Source of the DNA: Spirodela intermedia
Lineage: Eukaryota > Streptophyta > Magnoliopsida > Alismatales > Araceae
Assembly: GCA_902729315.2 (NCBI GenBank)
Contig: LR746267.1
Location: forward strand, 8,808,924 to 8,872,923
Direction of reading: 5' to 3'
Length of the DNA stretch: 64,000 nucleotides
The notes beneath the pieces were generated by a model. That model had not been told where the DNA came from. It ran no database searches and worked only from the letters and a program-made list of their open reading frames with translations. The translations under genes and the position numbers were made by a program. Positions 51,970 to 64,000 of the stretch are shown here, piece after piece (position 1 is the stretch's first letter; every line of letters starts with the position of its first letter).

Positions 51970-52633
51970 GGTCACTCCCCAGTCTCCCTCGATGTGCCAC
52001 CTCCTCCTCGCTTCCCGTCTCCTCACCGGAGGAGCTCCCTGGGCCCTCCCCTCTCCCTCCTCCCTTTCGAGCTCAGAAAGGGGGGTGAAAGCGGCGGGGG
52101 AAGTTGAATTTCAGAAGCGGGCGAGGTCAGATCAGACGGTTATTTACGTTGTAGCGTGCATTCCAGAACGATAAATCGGCTCTTTACACTAGTAAATGCC
52201 ACGTCAGCCCCCCATCCTCTTTCTTTCCCCTACTTGTACGGACTCTCAACCAAGCTGAGGATAATCTGCCGTCATTAATTAAGGCCTATACTGCGAAGGC
52301 CCAATGGTAAAGTGATCGGCCCATTTTCCCCCAACATATCTCGGCCCACCGGGCCCCTCGCATGGAGAGTGAATCGTATTACTGGAGAAAATTCTGTTTT
52401 TTGAGGGTCCCATCTAAAATATCAAACAAAGAGAGAGCTTTCGCGTCATTCTACGAGTTTACAGGGATCGAAAGAGAAGAAAAGAGGAAGTTCAGGAGAA
52501 GATGAAGAAGACGAAATAACGGGGAAACTCTGAAGGGTCCAAGTGGCTCAGAAAGTAGAGAAATTCCGAACCGGAAGAAGATGAACGGTTTCGGCTGGTG
52601 GCGAGGGATTTGGTCAATTTATCTTCTTGGGTT

Positions 52634-52636
<3 letters not shown>

Positions 52637-52676
<40 letters not shown>
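52637..52676. repeat. CT microsatellite
   Basis: About 38 bp of CT dinucleotides upstream of the CPSF-A gene. Confidence 0.9.
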
Positions 52677-52678
<2 letters not shown>

Positions 52679-53576
52679 ATTTTTGAACTTTCTGATGAGA
52701 CGGGCGTGGATTGAGTCATACTACAACAAGAGTATAGACTGAGATATATATATACTTATCCATTTATAGTCAGCGAGAGAGAGAGAGAGAGAGAAGCGTT
52801 TCCCACACGCAAACGGAGTGACTTTCAGAGGGTTTTCTCCGGAAGACAATTGACGAGAGGAACAAACGTCAACGACAACGCGGCTCTAGAGTTGGAGTGA
52901 CGTGACGTTGACTGTGTGGCATTTTTCAGGAAAACAAACCCGTCCCCACATCATCCCCAGAATCCTCGTCTTTGCCGGCTTGTACGTGGCCCACGTAAGT
53001 CCAAGACTGAGTTAATGAGAGAGATAACTGGATATATTGATAGATAAAGACAACATAGAGAGAGAGAGAGAGTTACCCACAAGAATCATATATTAATTGA
53101 TATGTGTATATATATATATATCTCTGTATACATCTGGTAAACTATATAGGATACTCTATGTACATACCCGTGCATATCTCTATATAAACAGAGAGAGAGA
53201 GAGGGGAGAGGAGAGAGAGAGAGAGCAGGGATCACTAAAAAGAATTAATGGGGGAAAGAGAACAGCTGGCGGTCACGTTGGAGAACAGCTGGTGTCCTCG
53301 AACATCTTCCACAACCCTCCTTGCCAGTGATTTCTATTCTCCTCATTCATCACCTCTCATTTCCCCTTCTTTTGATTATTTTATTCTTCAGCTAACCAGT
53401 ATTAATCACAGTCGGATACATACCGCGTAATGCGATTTTAGTAAGTCACCCAGCTCATTCAACTCTGTCCGCCTCCTCAACTAACCGACGGTCTTGCTCT
53501 TATTTGGTCGGTGACACCAGACGCCTCACCTCCTATTGAGAGAGACAGACAGACAGACAGACAAACAGAGAGAAGG

Positions 53577-53729
53577 AGAGCTGGTCAGTGCAGAAAGAAG
53601 ATCAAACAGGGGCCACGAGGATTTCCTCCTGTATAGAGAGAGAGAGAAAGAGACAGACAGACAGATAGACAGAGAGCTGGTGAATGCAGAAAGAAGGTCA
53701 AACACGAGCTACGAGGATTTCCTCCTGTT

Positions 53730-53775
<46 letters not shown>

Positions 53776-53990
53776 GCTAGAGCTAGGAAGGACAGAAAGA
53801 AGGTCAAACACGAGCCACGAGGAGTTCCTCCGGTTGACACAGAGAGAGAGAGAGAGAGCTAGAGCTGGTGAGGGCAGAAAGAAGGTCATACATCGACCAG
53901 GAGGATTTCCTCTCGTTGAGGAGAGAGAGAGGGAGAGAGAGAGAGAAAGAGAATTTGAGGACAGAAAGAAGGTCAAACGTACCCCGAGTT
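53577..53990. repeat. Minisatellite of five diverged units with GA/GT spacers
   Basis: A core containing CAGAAAGAAGGTCAAAC starts at about 53591, 53687, 53793, 53875 and 53962, followed in the first four copies by CACGAGGATTTCCTC-like sequence. Spacing is about 82-106 bp because the GA, GACA or GT linkers vary in length. The long ORFs across it are repeat artefacts. Confidence 0.85.
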
Positions 53991-55739
53991 TTCTTGTTGA
54001 TCCCCTTCTGCCTACCTTTCTTTAGTCCCTGGGTCTGTCGGTCTTTCCCCGCCGGGCCCCACGAGAGGCGGCTGCCGTGCGAGCGGGGCTGGGGGGCACG
54101 AGTGACGCGTCCGTACGGGCTATTTTTCGTACGGCGAAATAAAAATCGTGCTCCATGTCCAGGTCCACCCCGTTTGAAATTACGTATCATAGTAAAAAAA
54201 AAGTAGTCAACCAGCGTGGACGTCGCAACCTTATTGGTCACGTATCATATAGCTAATACACTGCGGCCACGAGTCAGCTCCCAATGGGGCAAGTGGGTTG
54301 GTTGACCGTCCCACATAATTTCCCCCCTCTTTACTGGGCTCTCGATATGGAACCGTAGAGCAAACACCAACCCTTCCGACAAACTAAATCAGAAGCTGAT
54401 ATTTAGGAAGAACTTCCTCGAAATTTCCTATTTTGGGAATTACCGATTTCCTGGAGTCGGTATATTTTATTGTTTTTGTGGAACTAATATCCGTGACTTT
54501 CCAGGGGTCTCAGTAGAGGAGAGGGAAAGTCAACTAGAGTTTATCTTCGTCCCGTTGCCTGCCCCGCTCGGGCATCTGAACGCGGTTTCGCAGTAGGTGA
54601 CGCTCCGCCGGCCACCGTATATTCTCTCTCTCCGAGCGCCACCCTCTCTCCCCTCTGCATGCATTTTCCAGGAATCTCTGCCGCAAAGTGCCGAGCGAAC
54701 CAGATAGATATAGATCGATAGAGATAGAGAGAGAGAGAGGTACCGTGGTGGTCTTGGTCTGCAATGCACAGTTGACCTGGAGAACAATAATCACACACGT
54801 TCACCATTAATGGGCTCCTACGTTCACACGGCCGCAAAAAGGTGTTCTTGATCTTTCTTTCTTTCCTATATAGTCACCTCCGAGGAGTACATGGATTGAC
54901 TTTTGGTTGCTGAGTGACGGAAGTCAGCAGACCGGTCGGTTTACTTCTACGCCTACAGAGAAATTTCCAGGTCGTTTCTCCCGGTCTCGGATGGATCCCG
55001 TCACCGCCGGCAACGGCGCCGCAGTCTCCGGCGCGGCGGGAACGGCTTTTCTCTTCTCGGTTGCGGGAGGAAAACAGACAAATTGACCGTCTCAATTCCT
55101 CCAAACTTGCCCGACAAGGAATACAGGACGCCCATCCTGGCAAGGCGAGTCCCCTTCTCGCGGGTGGCTCTGGCATTGTAGGTCAACGGATGGGGCCGAC
55201 AAATGAGGCAGTTATCTCCGCTTGGACCGGGTCAACGTCAGATCGTGGCAGATTTTTACTGTGGGGGGATCGGGTAAAGTTCGACTGGCCATTTTTGTCG
55301 ATGATCTTCTCTCGATGGGCACAGTTGAATTGATTGCGTCATCGGGGAATGAAAATCTGACAAGATCGGAGCATCTTCAAGAACAGAGTACAAAGCTGCC
55401 CTTGTCTGGGCCCCGCGTTGACTTTATTAAATCCTTAAACCACGGTTCAAGAACTATTCAGCAACGTAATCACACGATCCCCACGGCTTCTTATGCGATT
55501 ATGAGTCAATTAATGAAAACCAGACCAAATCTTGCGGCAGTCGAGATGCGTAACTTATGACTTTTTCTCTGATTATGATCTGATGCGAGTTCAAACCGCC
55601 GCCGGCGGTGCTCACAGCCAACGGTCGAATTGACGGCGATCGGGTGTGAAAGAAGGGGAGGGGGGAGGGAGGTCAATTCCAGGAACACGTGGGAGGAAAG
55701 CTTGAGATCTACAGTGGAGGGGATCTTCTCCATGGGCGC

Positions 55740-55932
55740 TATTTAAGGAGACCATCCCCCGCCCTGAACATCCCCCTCGCTCCTCGTCCTCCCCCACTTG
55801 GCCAGTGACTAAAAATACCGAGGGTTCGTTCACGATTTTGTTATTCCCCTCCCTTTCTCTTTACTAAGGTCTGACCGAAGGCAGGTCAGGGGGTGGGAAG
55901 CCACCCTGTTATTTCTCTCTCCGTCCGCTTCT

Positions 55933-55970
<38 letters not shown>

Positions 55971-56230
55971 CTCCGTCGCGTCCTCGTTCCTGCAGTTCCT
56001 TCTGATTCTGGGCTCCCCGCAACCTCCGTTTCCCTCTTCTTCTCTCCGTCGCCATTTGATCTCTGTTCGGGGATTGACAATCTCCCTCCTCCCTTCCCGT
56101 GAGAGCAGGTAGCCTCGGTAGGCTCTCTCGCCTCCGCCCTCTTGGCGCTCGTTCTTGTTTCGATCGTGGGTCCGTTCATTCATTCCTGGATGTTTGTTTT
56201 TCTCTAATTTCTTCCCTCGTTCTTGGCAGG
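55740..56230 (+). promoter_or_regulatory. IQM promoter and leader with 5' UTR intron
   Basis: TATTTAAGG at 55740-55748 is a possible TATA element. A pyrimidine tract of TTC/CTT units lies at about 55930-55975. A donor (GCAG-GTAGCC) near 56109 and an acceptor (TTGGCAG) ending at 56230 suggest a 122-nt 5' UTR intron upstream of the ATG at 56292. Confidence 0.45.
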
Positions 56231-56291
56231 AACCGAGGATTGATCCACCGGAGGGCCGTCACCTTCGACAGGAAGCGCGGCGATCTTCCGA

Positions 56292-58564
56292 ATGGGGATA
56301 ACGTTCTCCTGCCCAGGCGCAGATTCCACGTTCGACAAGAGCTTCGATGCTCTTCTGATGAGGTCGATCAGCTTTCAGTGCGACGACGTTCAGGGTTCCC
56401 CCCGCTCCGCCAGCTTCAACAGCAGGGACAGGGAGCCTTCCATTCTCGGAGCTTTTGGCTCCGGGAAGATGCTCATCGAGGGGTCCCTGAGCTTCAAGGC
56501 GAGAGATTCGGCCCCGTTCCAGTTAGAGACCAAGTTCTCCTTCAGGGCTTCCGAGATCAGTGAGCCCCAGCTCCCGATAGCAGACGCCACGACAGAGGGC
56601 ACCCCCAAGCATGATGCTGCCGTGAAGCTGCAGAAGGTCTACAGGAGCTTCCGCACGAGGAGGAAGCTCGCAGATTGCGCTGTTCTTGCGGAGCAGCGCT
56701 GGTACGAGACTCGTTTTTACCCTGATTTGGATTACTTTTCTTCTGTGGCTTATGAATCCGAAGAATGGGGGCTGATAAGGCGATCTGCTGCAGGTGGACG
56801 CTGCTGGATTTCGCTCTTCTGAAGAGGAGCTCGGTGTCCTTCTTCGACGTCGAGCAGCCCGAGTCCGTCGTCTCTCGCTGGTCGAGAGCCAGAACCAGAG
56901 CTGCGAAGGTGGGCAAGGGGCTGTCCAAGGACGAGAAGGCCAAGAAGCTGGCCTTGCAGCACTGGCTAGAGGCGGTGAGTTCATGAAGGAAAAAAATGAA
57001 AGATTTTCCGATTTCTGCAGCATATGATTTCGATCACGAACTAATCCTTCTCCAATGATTCCCTTTTGGTAGATCGATCCCCGCCATCGGTACGGGCACA
57101 ACCTCCACTTCTACTATCTTCGCTGGCTTCACTGCGAGAGCCGGCAGCCCTTCTTCTACTGGTAATCACGCTTCCTTCTTCCCGATACGGGGAACAAGAT
57201 CACGTTTCTAGTTCTAACCCGATGAATGATTTCTCCAGGCTGGACGTGGGGGAGGGGAAGGACGTCAATCTCGAGCAACACTGCCCCCGTTTGAAGCTCC
57301 AGCAGCAGTGCATCAAGTACCTCGGCGATGTGGGTCCTCTGTAACCATTGGCAATTAGTTTAATCTCGCTCTGTCTGAAACTAATGTCGTCGGCCTGGGC
57401 GTGGCGCAGAATGAGAGGGAAGCTTACGAGGTCATGGTGGAGGAGGGGAAGCTGTTCTACAGGCAGAGCCGGGAGCCTGTGGATACCTCTGCGGGCTGCA
57501 GAGACTCGAAGTGGATCTTCGTCCTCAGCACATCCAAGACTCTGTACGTCGGCCAGGTAATCCCGGAAGAACACTGAGATTAGAATAATCCCGCCATGAA
57601 AGTAATGGGCGTCCTCATCTGTTCTTCTCCGTGGTGTGCAGAAGATGAAGGGGACCTTCCAGCACTCCAGCTTCCTGGCGGGAGGGGCCACGTCCGCCGC
57701 GGGGAGACTGGTAGTAGAGAGAGGCACCCTGAAGGTAAGGGATCATGGTCATCGAACCTAGAGAGAGAAAGGATATGGAAAGATTGAATCTTTGTTGTAA
57801 TTCTCTTCGTCTTGCCTGAACAGGCTGTCTGGCCGCACAGCGGGCACTACCGCCCGACTGAGGAGAACTTTGAGGAGCTCGTGAGCTTCCTGACCGACAA
57901 CAACGTGGACCTCACCGACGTGAAGGTTTGACCCTCCTCTGTTTTCTTTCTCTCTCACCCCTGGCTGGGATCACTCTCACTAATACTCTCTTTCTCTCTC
58001 TACAATACAATCCAGAAAAACCCGACTGAGGAGGACGAGGAATCGTGGGCGGGGGAGAGAAGCGGCGGCGGCGGCGGCGGCCAGAGCTCATTCTCTGAGC
58101 GCAACCGCGCCGTGGAGGAGGCGGAGGTGCCGCCAGAACCAGAGAGGGAAGAAGGAGGCGAGGACCCGCAGAGCTTCCAGGGGCTGTTCACGGAGTTCGA
58201 GGGGGACAGCGAGGAGGAGGGCGAGGAGAAGAAGGGAGGGGAGGAGGAGCTGGCCGTGTACCAGAAGAAGAACCTCTTCGAGGAGCACGGCGGCGAAGGG
58301 GACGATGCGCCGCCGGTTCCGCCGGAGAAGATTCTGAGGAGGATCAGCTCCAAGAAGGGCCTCAGATCCTACCAACTGGGCAAGCAGCTGTCCTTCAAGT
58401 GGACGACAGGCGCAGGCCCTCGCATCGGCTGCGTCAGGGACTACCCATCGGAGGTCCAGCTTCATGCCCTCGAGCAAGTTTACTTGTCCCCAGGAGGAGC
58501 CAGGGGCGGCGCCGGCCACCCGCCGCCAGCACGAGCGGCGGCGGCGCCGTCGAGCAGAGACTAG
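56292..58564 (+). CDS. IQM: IQ-motif calmodulin-binding protein, IQM family
   Basis: Plant IQM protein: binds calmodulin independently of calcium through an IQ motif. Arabidopsis members affect stomatal movement, flowering and stress responses, IQM1 through catalase. Eight exons: 56292-56701, 56794-56974, 57073-57161, 57239-57329, 57410-57556, 57642-57734, 57824-57925, 58016-58564; 553 residues. The IQ motif lies at 111-126 ([16 protein letters not shown]). The family core follows: [83 protein letters not shown] and [16 protein letters not shown]. The last exon has an acidic, Gly-rich low-complexity stretch and ends with the conserved [20 protein letters not shown]. The start Met fits relatives and all phases close. 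Tail-to-tail with the prenyltransferase gene, 389 bp apart. Confidence 0.95.
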
Positions 58565-58843
58565 ACTGACGATTCCTTTGTATACATAGTGTTAGATCCT
58601 GGAGCTGACTGCGTCTCCTGGGGAGATTTTGGCCCTTGCTGTGAAAGGGGAAGAAGAAGGGGTTCCTCTGGGAAGAGGGAGGGAGATGGGGAGGCTAGTT
58701 TTACACGTAATGGCCTCGTTTTTGTATGGTCAATGTACATAGAAATCGCCTGTGAATAGATTGGACTCCATTCCGGGTCCTGGCGGCTCTTACAGAGCAC
58801 ATTACTTTGACAAAGGTTGAAAGGCGACGCTCTTCAACTGGGC

Positions 58844-58902
<59 letters not shown>

Positions 58903-58953
58903 GAGAGATGCATGTACACTAGATGGAAAAGAAACAAAAGGGTACGGATATGA
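58565..58953. other. Convergent 3' spacer between IQM and HST
   Basis: 389 bp holding both 3' UTRs, including a GA microsatellite of about 60 bp at 58848-58909. Confidence 0.6.
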
Positions 58954-61900
58954 CTATATGAAGGGGAATATGATGTACTCGGTATAGAAGAGGTTCCAGA
59001 TGAATCTATAGAAGTCCGAGATCGCTTCCTGCAGACACAAGGAAAAAAAAAAAAAAAAAGCTTAGGATCAGAAGGTGAGAACTTCGCCAAGAACAATGAA
59101 TATACTTCAAAGTTTTTCTGACAAAATTTATCGATCCTAGACCAGACCCAAATCATGACTAAACTAGTGAGATTGTTCTATGAAAATTTCATCTTTAGAG
59201 GATCAAAACAACGAAAACCAGAAAGAAGCGACCGATGATATTGCAATGCCATTCATACAGAAAGATTGAAGAAATTAGAGAAAATATGCAGCTTGCAAAC
59301 ACTCCATAGAACTATGATAAAGGGTAGTCCATATAGCCTGATCATGATCGGAGATCGGGCCAAAAGGTCTGCCATGGGAGGGCCGCCATTGCCAGGAGCA
59401 TTGCAGGGTCTGTTCTCCATGAGCGCTGATTTCGGAGCCACAGTTCATCATTGGGAGCATTGCAGATGTCACATGAAATATTCATTCTCCCCTAGGAATA
59501 TTCTTAGAGGGAATTCAATAGTAGAATGGCTCCCAAGAACAAAACCGCTTGGAAAATATTATTGGAATCAATAATCAACATGATTAGAACAAAATACTCT
59601 ACCTTTGAGTAGTTTGCTTTCTCCAGAATCCATCCCTGCAACAACATAGCATCAAGTAAATGTCTCTTATTCATTCAGAGAGTAGGAGATATTCAATAAT
59701 ATATGAAGGCAAAAGATCAAGACTATTTTGGGATTTTTTTTTTTTCACGTGCTCAGAAAATATTTCATCAGAAAATTAATGTAATACACTGAAGATGAAG
59801 GAAAATAATGGGGATCCACTTGTTTGTTTTTTTGTTTGAAAGAAGATCATAATCTGCATCTAACCATTGTCCTCCCATTACATATTACAGTTCTTAGTCC
59901 ATCATTTTGAGGCGCAGCACGCCAGAGAGATCCATCTGTCCAAACAGACACCATGCTTGAATCAATGTCTTGCATCTCCAGATGCTTCCCATTTCCCTTA
60001 GATCAGAGATTTTTTTCTCTCCTCCTATGGAAAGGGCGTTGACTAGGTTACTATTCGATGCAAGATTATCAAATATCAACCAGGAATAAAGTAACCAAAA
60101 TTTATCTATTTTTTATTTTATTTTTTATGTTGAAGTGGTTATTGCCTCGAATAAGAGAGGATTAAAGAGGTGGACTACCCTTTAGCTCTCTCCGTCCTCT
60201 CACATGCAAGGACGAATGCGCAGATAGATAAAATAAAATAAATATCATTCCGACGGCGACAATTTGTATGGTTCAAATAACCTGGAAAATCAAAGCAAGA
60301 GCTAAAGCAGCATGGACGGGGACCATCAAATTGCGCCTGAAAGCCTGCATAGGAAGAAAATATTTTATCTAAGTAGAATATAAGTGTGAAATAAAGCAGG
60401 CTTTTTAGCGGAAATGCTTTTAGAATGAATCGATTTCAGACCAAAAAAGATCAGATATTAGAGTCACCATGGACAACAAGCAATTGAGAAGAAGATCAGA
60501 GGCATCTTGACACTAGAACTAAAGGCACTGGGCCTCTACTGGTATACGTTTCACCTGAGGCATATAAACAGCAGCAAGTATAGCGCCCAGGTAGTTCGCC
60601 AACAAAAGCCCAGAACCTAGGATGGCAATGTTCCTGACCCCGAGCTTTGTTGCCAATGTTGAAATCTGAAACCTATGATGAAAATATAAAGCATGAGAAA
60701 GGGTACTGAATAGTGTGATAATTTCCGCATTGATAGAAAAACAAGTCCTAATGCAAGAACCACTGCGCCCAGAAACTATTTATTATTTGAAAATAGTTCG
60801 GTGTCATGAGGAGAGAAATATGGTTCTATTTAAAATGGGTAGGAAATAAGAGGAATAAAGTATTGGCCTTTTTTTTCTGGATAAAATATATAAATTGGCT
60901 ACGCCATCTTCTAGTTGAATGAGTAATTTGGTTTACTGGGGTTTTTATGTTCATGCCACCGACCAAGACTCCCAGCATTACCTCAAAATTCACCAAATCA
61001 GTGACCTAAAAATTATATTCAAACCTACTACTTCCTTGTAAGCACATTTTTTCACATTTTCCAGAAAGTATAAGGTTTTCTTCTAATACTTTGAATTTTT
61101 TTTTTCAAAATTTTATTGTTAACATTTTAAAAAAGTTAATTCGAGATTCAGTCCATGACAAACCAGAAATCAGTCAATTCACCTAATCTGGTCCCACTTT
61201 GATTCTCAAAAGTGCTGGGACATCTAGTATGATGAATGTAACCCACCATGTAGATTGTCAATATTCCCTAAGCAGAGGTGTCTTATGGCTGACAATAGTA
61301 CGAGCCCATTTGAATATAAACTTAGCTAAATCATTTCAGACGTATATCTATCAATGCGATGTAAACGTACCTTAAGGTTTTTCTTCTGTCCAATGAAGGC
61401 CAGCATTAGTATGAATCAGAAAAAGCCTAGAGCCAATCTGTGTCCTATTTCAAATTATTAATTTTTTACCCTTCTGTTATCATAGTATGACATCATGGTT
61501 TGCCAACGGCATTGCTATATCCATAACTCATTAGTTTTGAATTCAATTGGTTGAATACTTCAACATGACATGACTTTCAAGCCAACGGCAGTTCTCAGAA
61601 TTTCGTACCAAATTTCTATTGTCCATGTGACCAAGCCCAAAAGATGGCTTCCATACAGCAATCACATAAAAATATTACTAAGTAGGGAATAAAAAACATG
61701 CGGTTATACAGATGTGCCTACACCATTAACTGAGATTTAGTTTGAATCTTGTGAAGGGCGTCATTTTCAGTAGTTATTTACATACAAAAACACAGGCGTA
61801 TAAATACAAATAAAAAAGAGATCGGGACAAAGTTCAACAAACATAGGACATTCTTTGGTGCCACTCACTTCCGGTCTCCTTCAACATCTGGAAGATCTTT

Positions 61901-64000
61901 GGTTATTGCAATGACCAGAGCAAAGACTGTCACAAAGGCCGTGATGAAAGCAACTGGGGAACTGCATGCAGGAAATGCCACTCTCGTATTAGAAATTAAC
62001 GCCAGGTTCATAATGAAGCACGAGAAACTTCCTAAAGGATGTTGGTCTCGTATTTCAAAACAAAGAAAGTGATGAGAATATATAGAGTAGAAAAAGGTTT
62101 AATTGGCATCAGATACCGACATCACTACGAAGCCTGCACTCAGTTCCGTATCTCTAACAATGAATTTGTGTTTTATTGTGATAATAGCAAACAAAGATCT
62201 TTTATCACAGGGTGGCTAATATCTATTGACACCATCATGTGGATGGATACCACTAAACTAGAATCCCATTATATTTGATTGATATTATCTTCTCACCTCC
62301 ACTCAAAGGTAAGACCCAGTGCAGCTCTGGTGGCATAATACACACCAAAATTAAGTAGAAATCCTCGTACCTGAAAATGTCAGTTTAATGAAGAGAGTAT
62401 CAAAGCACGTAACAAGGACATATCCAAGTATGATATAAAAACTCTTATGCTGAGTAGTTGAAATGACAATAAGGCTTGGGAGGAACGTTTGAACACCACC
62501 TAAGCTAGCCCCACCAAATATTTTGAATAATCTGAAAATCTAGCACAAAGTAATCCGGCTGAGTCAAACTCGCAACAAAACTAAAGAACCAGATGGTCGG
62601 TCGGAAAAGATAACATAATGGTTAGTTCACTAAATCGTATATCTTCTCTACTCGTCTTTAACCATTTTACGCACAAGCATGATTTGTGTTTGGTGTTCAG
62701 CTCGGAACTTGCTGTCATATAAAATACAAGATCATTATGACTGGTCACCTGGGATAAGAAAACTACATCGATTTATTAATAACTCGACATCACTGATGCA
62801 GGATAAAAAAAAAGCTTGATTCAATATATCTCACCCGTAAAACTTCTGAAACAGTTTTCTGGGACTCATACACGTAAACTATTTAGAAATGTAAGGGTCA
62901 CGTTAGATGAATATGTCTCTCTTTTATTCCATATACCCTCTTCTGAAACTCTTTCCTAGGCTCACACATGAAAAATGGATAAATTTAATTCATTTCAAAG
63001 TAACAGAACCGATGCACCTATTAGTATCTCACAGATAGATATGACCCAATAGCTCAAAAAGATAATCCAACATTACTGTTTCACACAAGGTGATAAATGA
63101 ATACATATCCATTACGGTCATCATGAAAATATAAATGATTATATATATATAAATATATATTTATAAATGACTGTGAAAGATAACCTTTAATTGGAATAAA
63201 AGAGACAACTAACAAACCGTGGCAATGATAAGGAATGCTGCAACTGGATACTTCTTTAATCGAAAAGGAGGCACAGAATAAATGGTGCCAAGAAAGAGCC
63301 CTAGGCAATAAAGAGAAGAGATGAACGGTCCAAAGTTTAAGACAACAATCAAAAGCCCAGCAGCTGCAAAAGATAACACCAGCAGCCATGCCGAGTCAAC
63401 TGAGAGATCCCCTGCAGCAATAGGTAAGTAGGGCTTGTTGACTCTGCAGATAAACTGATAAAGGTTAATACTAAAAAATCACAATAATGGTAAGATTTCC
63501 TATGCCAACTTCCCAGAATGATAACCAAGACTCAAACATCAGCGACCCAAAAACTCACCTAGAAACTAAATTAGATGAAAAGTCAGAAAGAAATATGAAA
63601 TGAGTCATACAGTTGTTAGACTTGAGCTTACTTGTCAATTCCGATATCATATATCTGATTGATCCCGACAATATATCCATTCCCACATATAAGTGCTATG
63701 AGACCATAAAATGCCTTGAATACCAGCCACCAATTTATCAAATCTTTGTTCTCTATCAAAGCTCGTGAAACCAAAGCCCTGCCAATAAAGGAAATAAACA
63801 ATGAAGGTAAAATGGAGAAAATTGTACTCTGGCCTCGTCATCAAGTAGGCTATAAATGCATGAAGGACCGTGAAATACAGCTTCTAAAGGGAGAATGATA
63901 TAAGAAACTCACAAGGAACCCAGAGCTGTACCACGAATAGTGTGAGGTCTCAAGAATCTCCAAACGGGTTCCAAAAACTTTGAAAAGTTTCCTTTTGGAG
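58954..64000 (-). CDS. HST: Homogentisate solanesyltransferase, N-terminal exons outside window
   Basis: Plastid inner-envelope UbiA-type prenyltransferase that joins solanesyl diphosphate to homogentisate, the committed step of plastoquinone-9 synthesis (Arabidopsis PDS2 locus). Ten visible exons: 63913-64000 (5' cut), 63632-63778, 63218-63443, 62297-62370, 61869-61961, 60555-60672, 60282-60344, 59603-59635, 58954-59028 make nine; earlier exons with the transit peptide lie beyond 64000, so nine are complete or partial here. Both aspartate motifs are present: NQIYDIGID and [42 protein letters not shown] and [19 protein letters not shown] separate it from the phytyltransferase VTE2 and match HST. 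Many membrane helices. The C-terminus ends [19 protein letters not shown]. Typical many-exon HST structure, with phases closing throughout. Confidence 0.95.

Larger units (their letters stand above)
51970..56291. other. Divergent 4.3-kb region between CPSF-A and IQM genes
   Basis: The region holds the CPSF-A upstream sequence, many GA/CT tracts (52637-52676, 52774-52795, 53057-53072, 53188-53228), a minisatellite (53577-53990), a GC-rich patch at 54960-55180 with several short ORFs of no recognisable family, and the IQM promoter and leader (55740-56291). I cannot support a gene here. Confidence 0.5.

Noticed and set aside
53577-53990. CRISPR-like array of repeats with spacers
   Set aside because: Plant nuclear context, low-complexity GA/GT linkers rather than unique spacers, variable unit length.
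53536-54241. Several overlapping ORFs of 90-145 codons on both strands
   Set aside because: Products of the minisatellite and GA/GT repeats (Glu-Arg, Ser-Leu, Thr-His runs).
54874-55333. ORFs of 61-139 codons in a GC-rich patch
   Set aside because: Neither strand shows a recognisable domain, splice pattern or leader; the patch may be promoter or CpG-rich spacer.
63632-63778. Homogentisate phytyltransferase (VTE2)
   Set aside because: The motif [21 protein letters not shown] and the [16 protein letters not shown] block are HST-type; VTE2 has NQLSDVEIDK and a different block.

Overview
This is nuclear DNA of a flowering plant. All ten genes encode plant-type proteins, nine of them with several GT..AG introns, and several families are plant-specific (COP10, a DYW-class PPR protein, IQM, homogentisate solanesyltransferase). 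Low-intron genes (PPR, GH17, the unknown plastid protein) are very GC-rich while introns and spacers are AT-rich. That bimodal pattern recalls a monocot, but I cannot name the species. I found no prokaryotic, viral or CRISPR-like locus, no convincing intact transposon and no RNA gene.

Layout, left to right. 1-2026 (-): 5' half of a DDX3/Ded1-type DEAD-box RNA helicase, cut by the window edge. 3806-11565 (+): PP2A catalytic subunit, 11 exons. 12714-15375 (-): long-chain-base-1-phosphate phosphatase (LPP-delta/SPP1), 8 exons. 16334-19975 (-): ATXR4-like SET protein, 8 exons. 20418-21956 (-): plastid-targeted membrane protein of unknown function, 3 exons. 22585-24417 (-): intronless DYW PPR protein. 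24762-26170 (-): COP10, 4 exons. 26827-28667 (-): GPI-anchored GH17-X8 beta-1,3-glucanase with a 28-nt microexon. 31305-34082 (+): SCL30a/SCL33-like SR splicing factor. 34593-51969 (-): DDB1/CPSF160-like CPSF-A protein, 16 exons. 56292-58564 (+): IQM calmodulin-binding protein, 8 exons. 58954-64000 (-): homogentisate solanesyltransferase, 5' end outside the window.

The genes are not an operon or pathway. What ties them together is ancestral gene order: from memory, helicase-PP2A-LPP-delta, COP10-GH17-SCL30a, and the CPSF-A/HST pair each match neighbours on Arabidopsis chromosome 3. Exon limits were set by hand from splice sites, reading phase and family similarity; codon phases close for every gene.

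The most interesting signals concern splicing and local duplication. The SR gene has a probable poison exon (33058-33238) packed with ten GAAG motifs. The CPSF-A gene has a 22-nt choice of acceptors in which the better-looking site breaks the frame. CT microsatellites sit directly behind weak 5' splice sites in two unrelated genes. An ATXR4 intron carries a 114-bp tandem duplication that keeps the reading frame open, and an LPP-delta intron holds a decayed copy of that gene's last exon. I see no wholly new biological system; the poison-exon candidate is the strongest lead.
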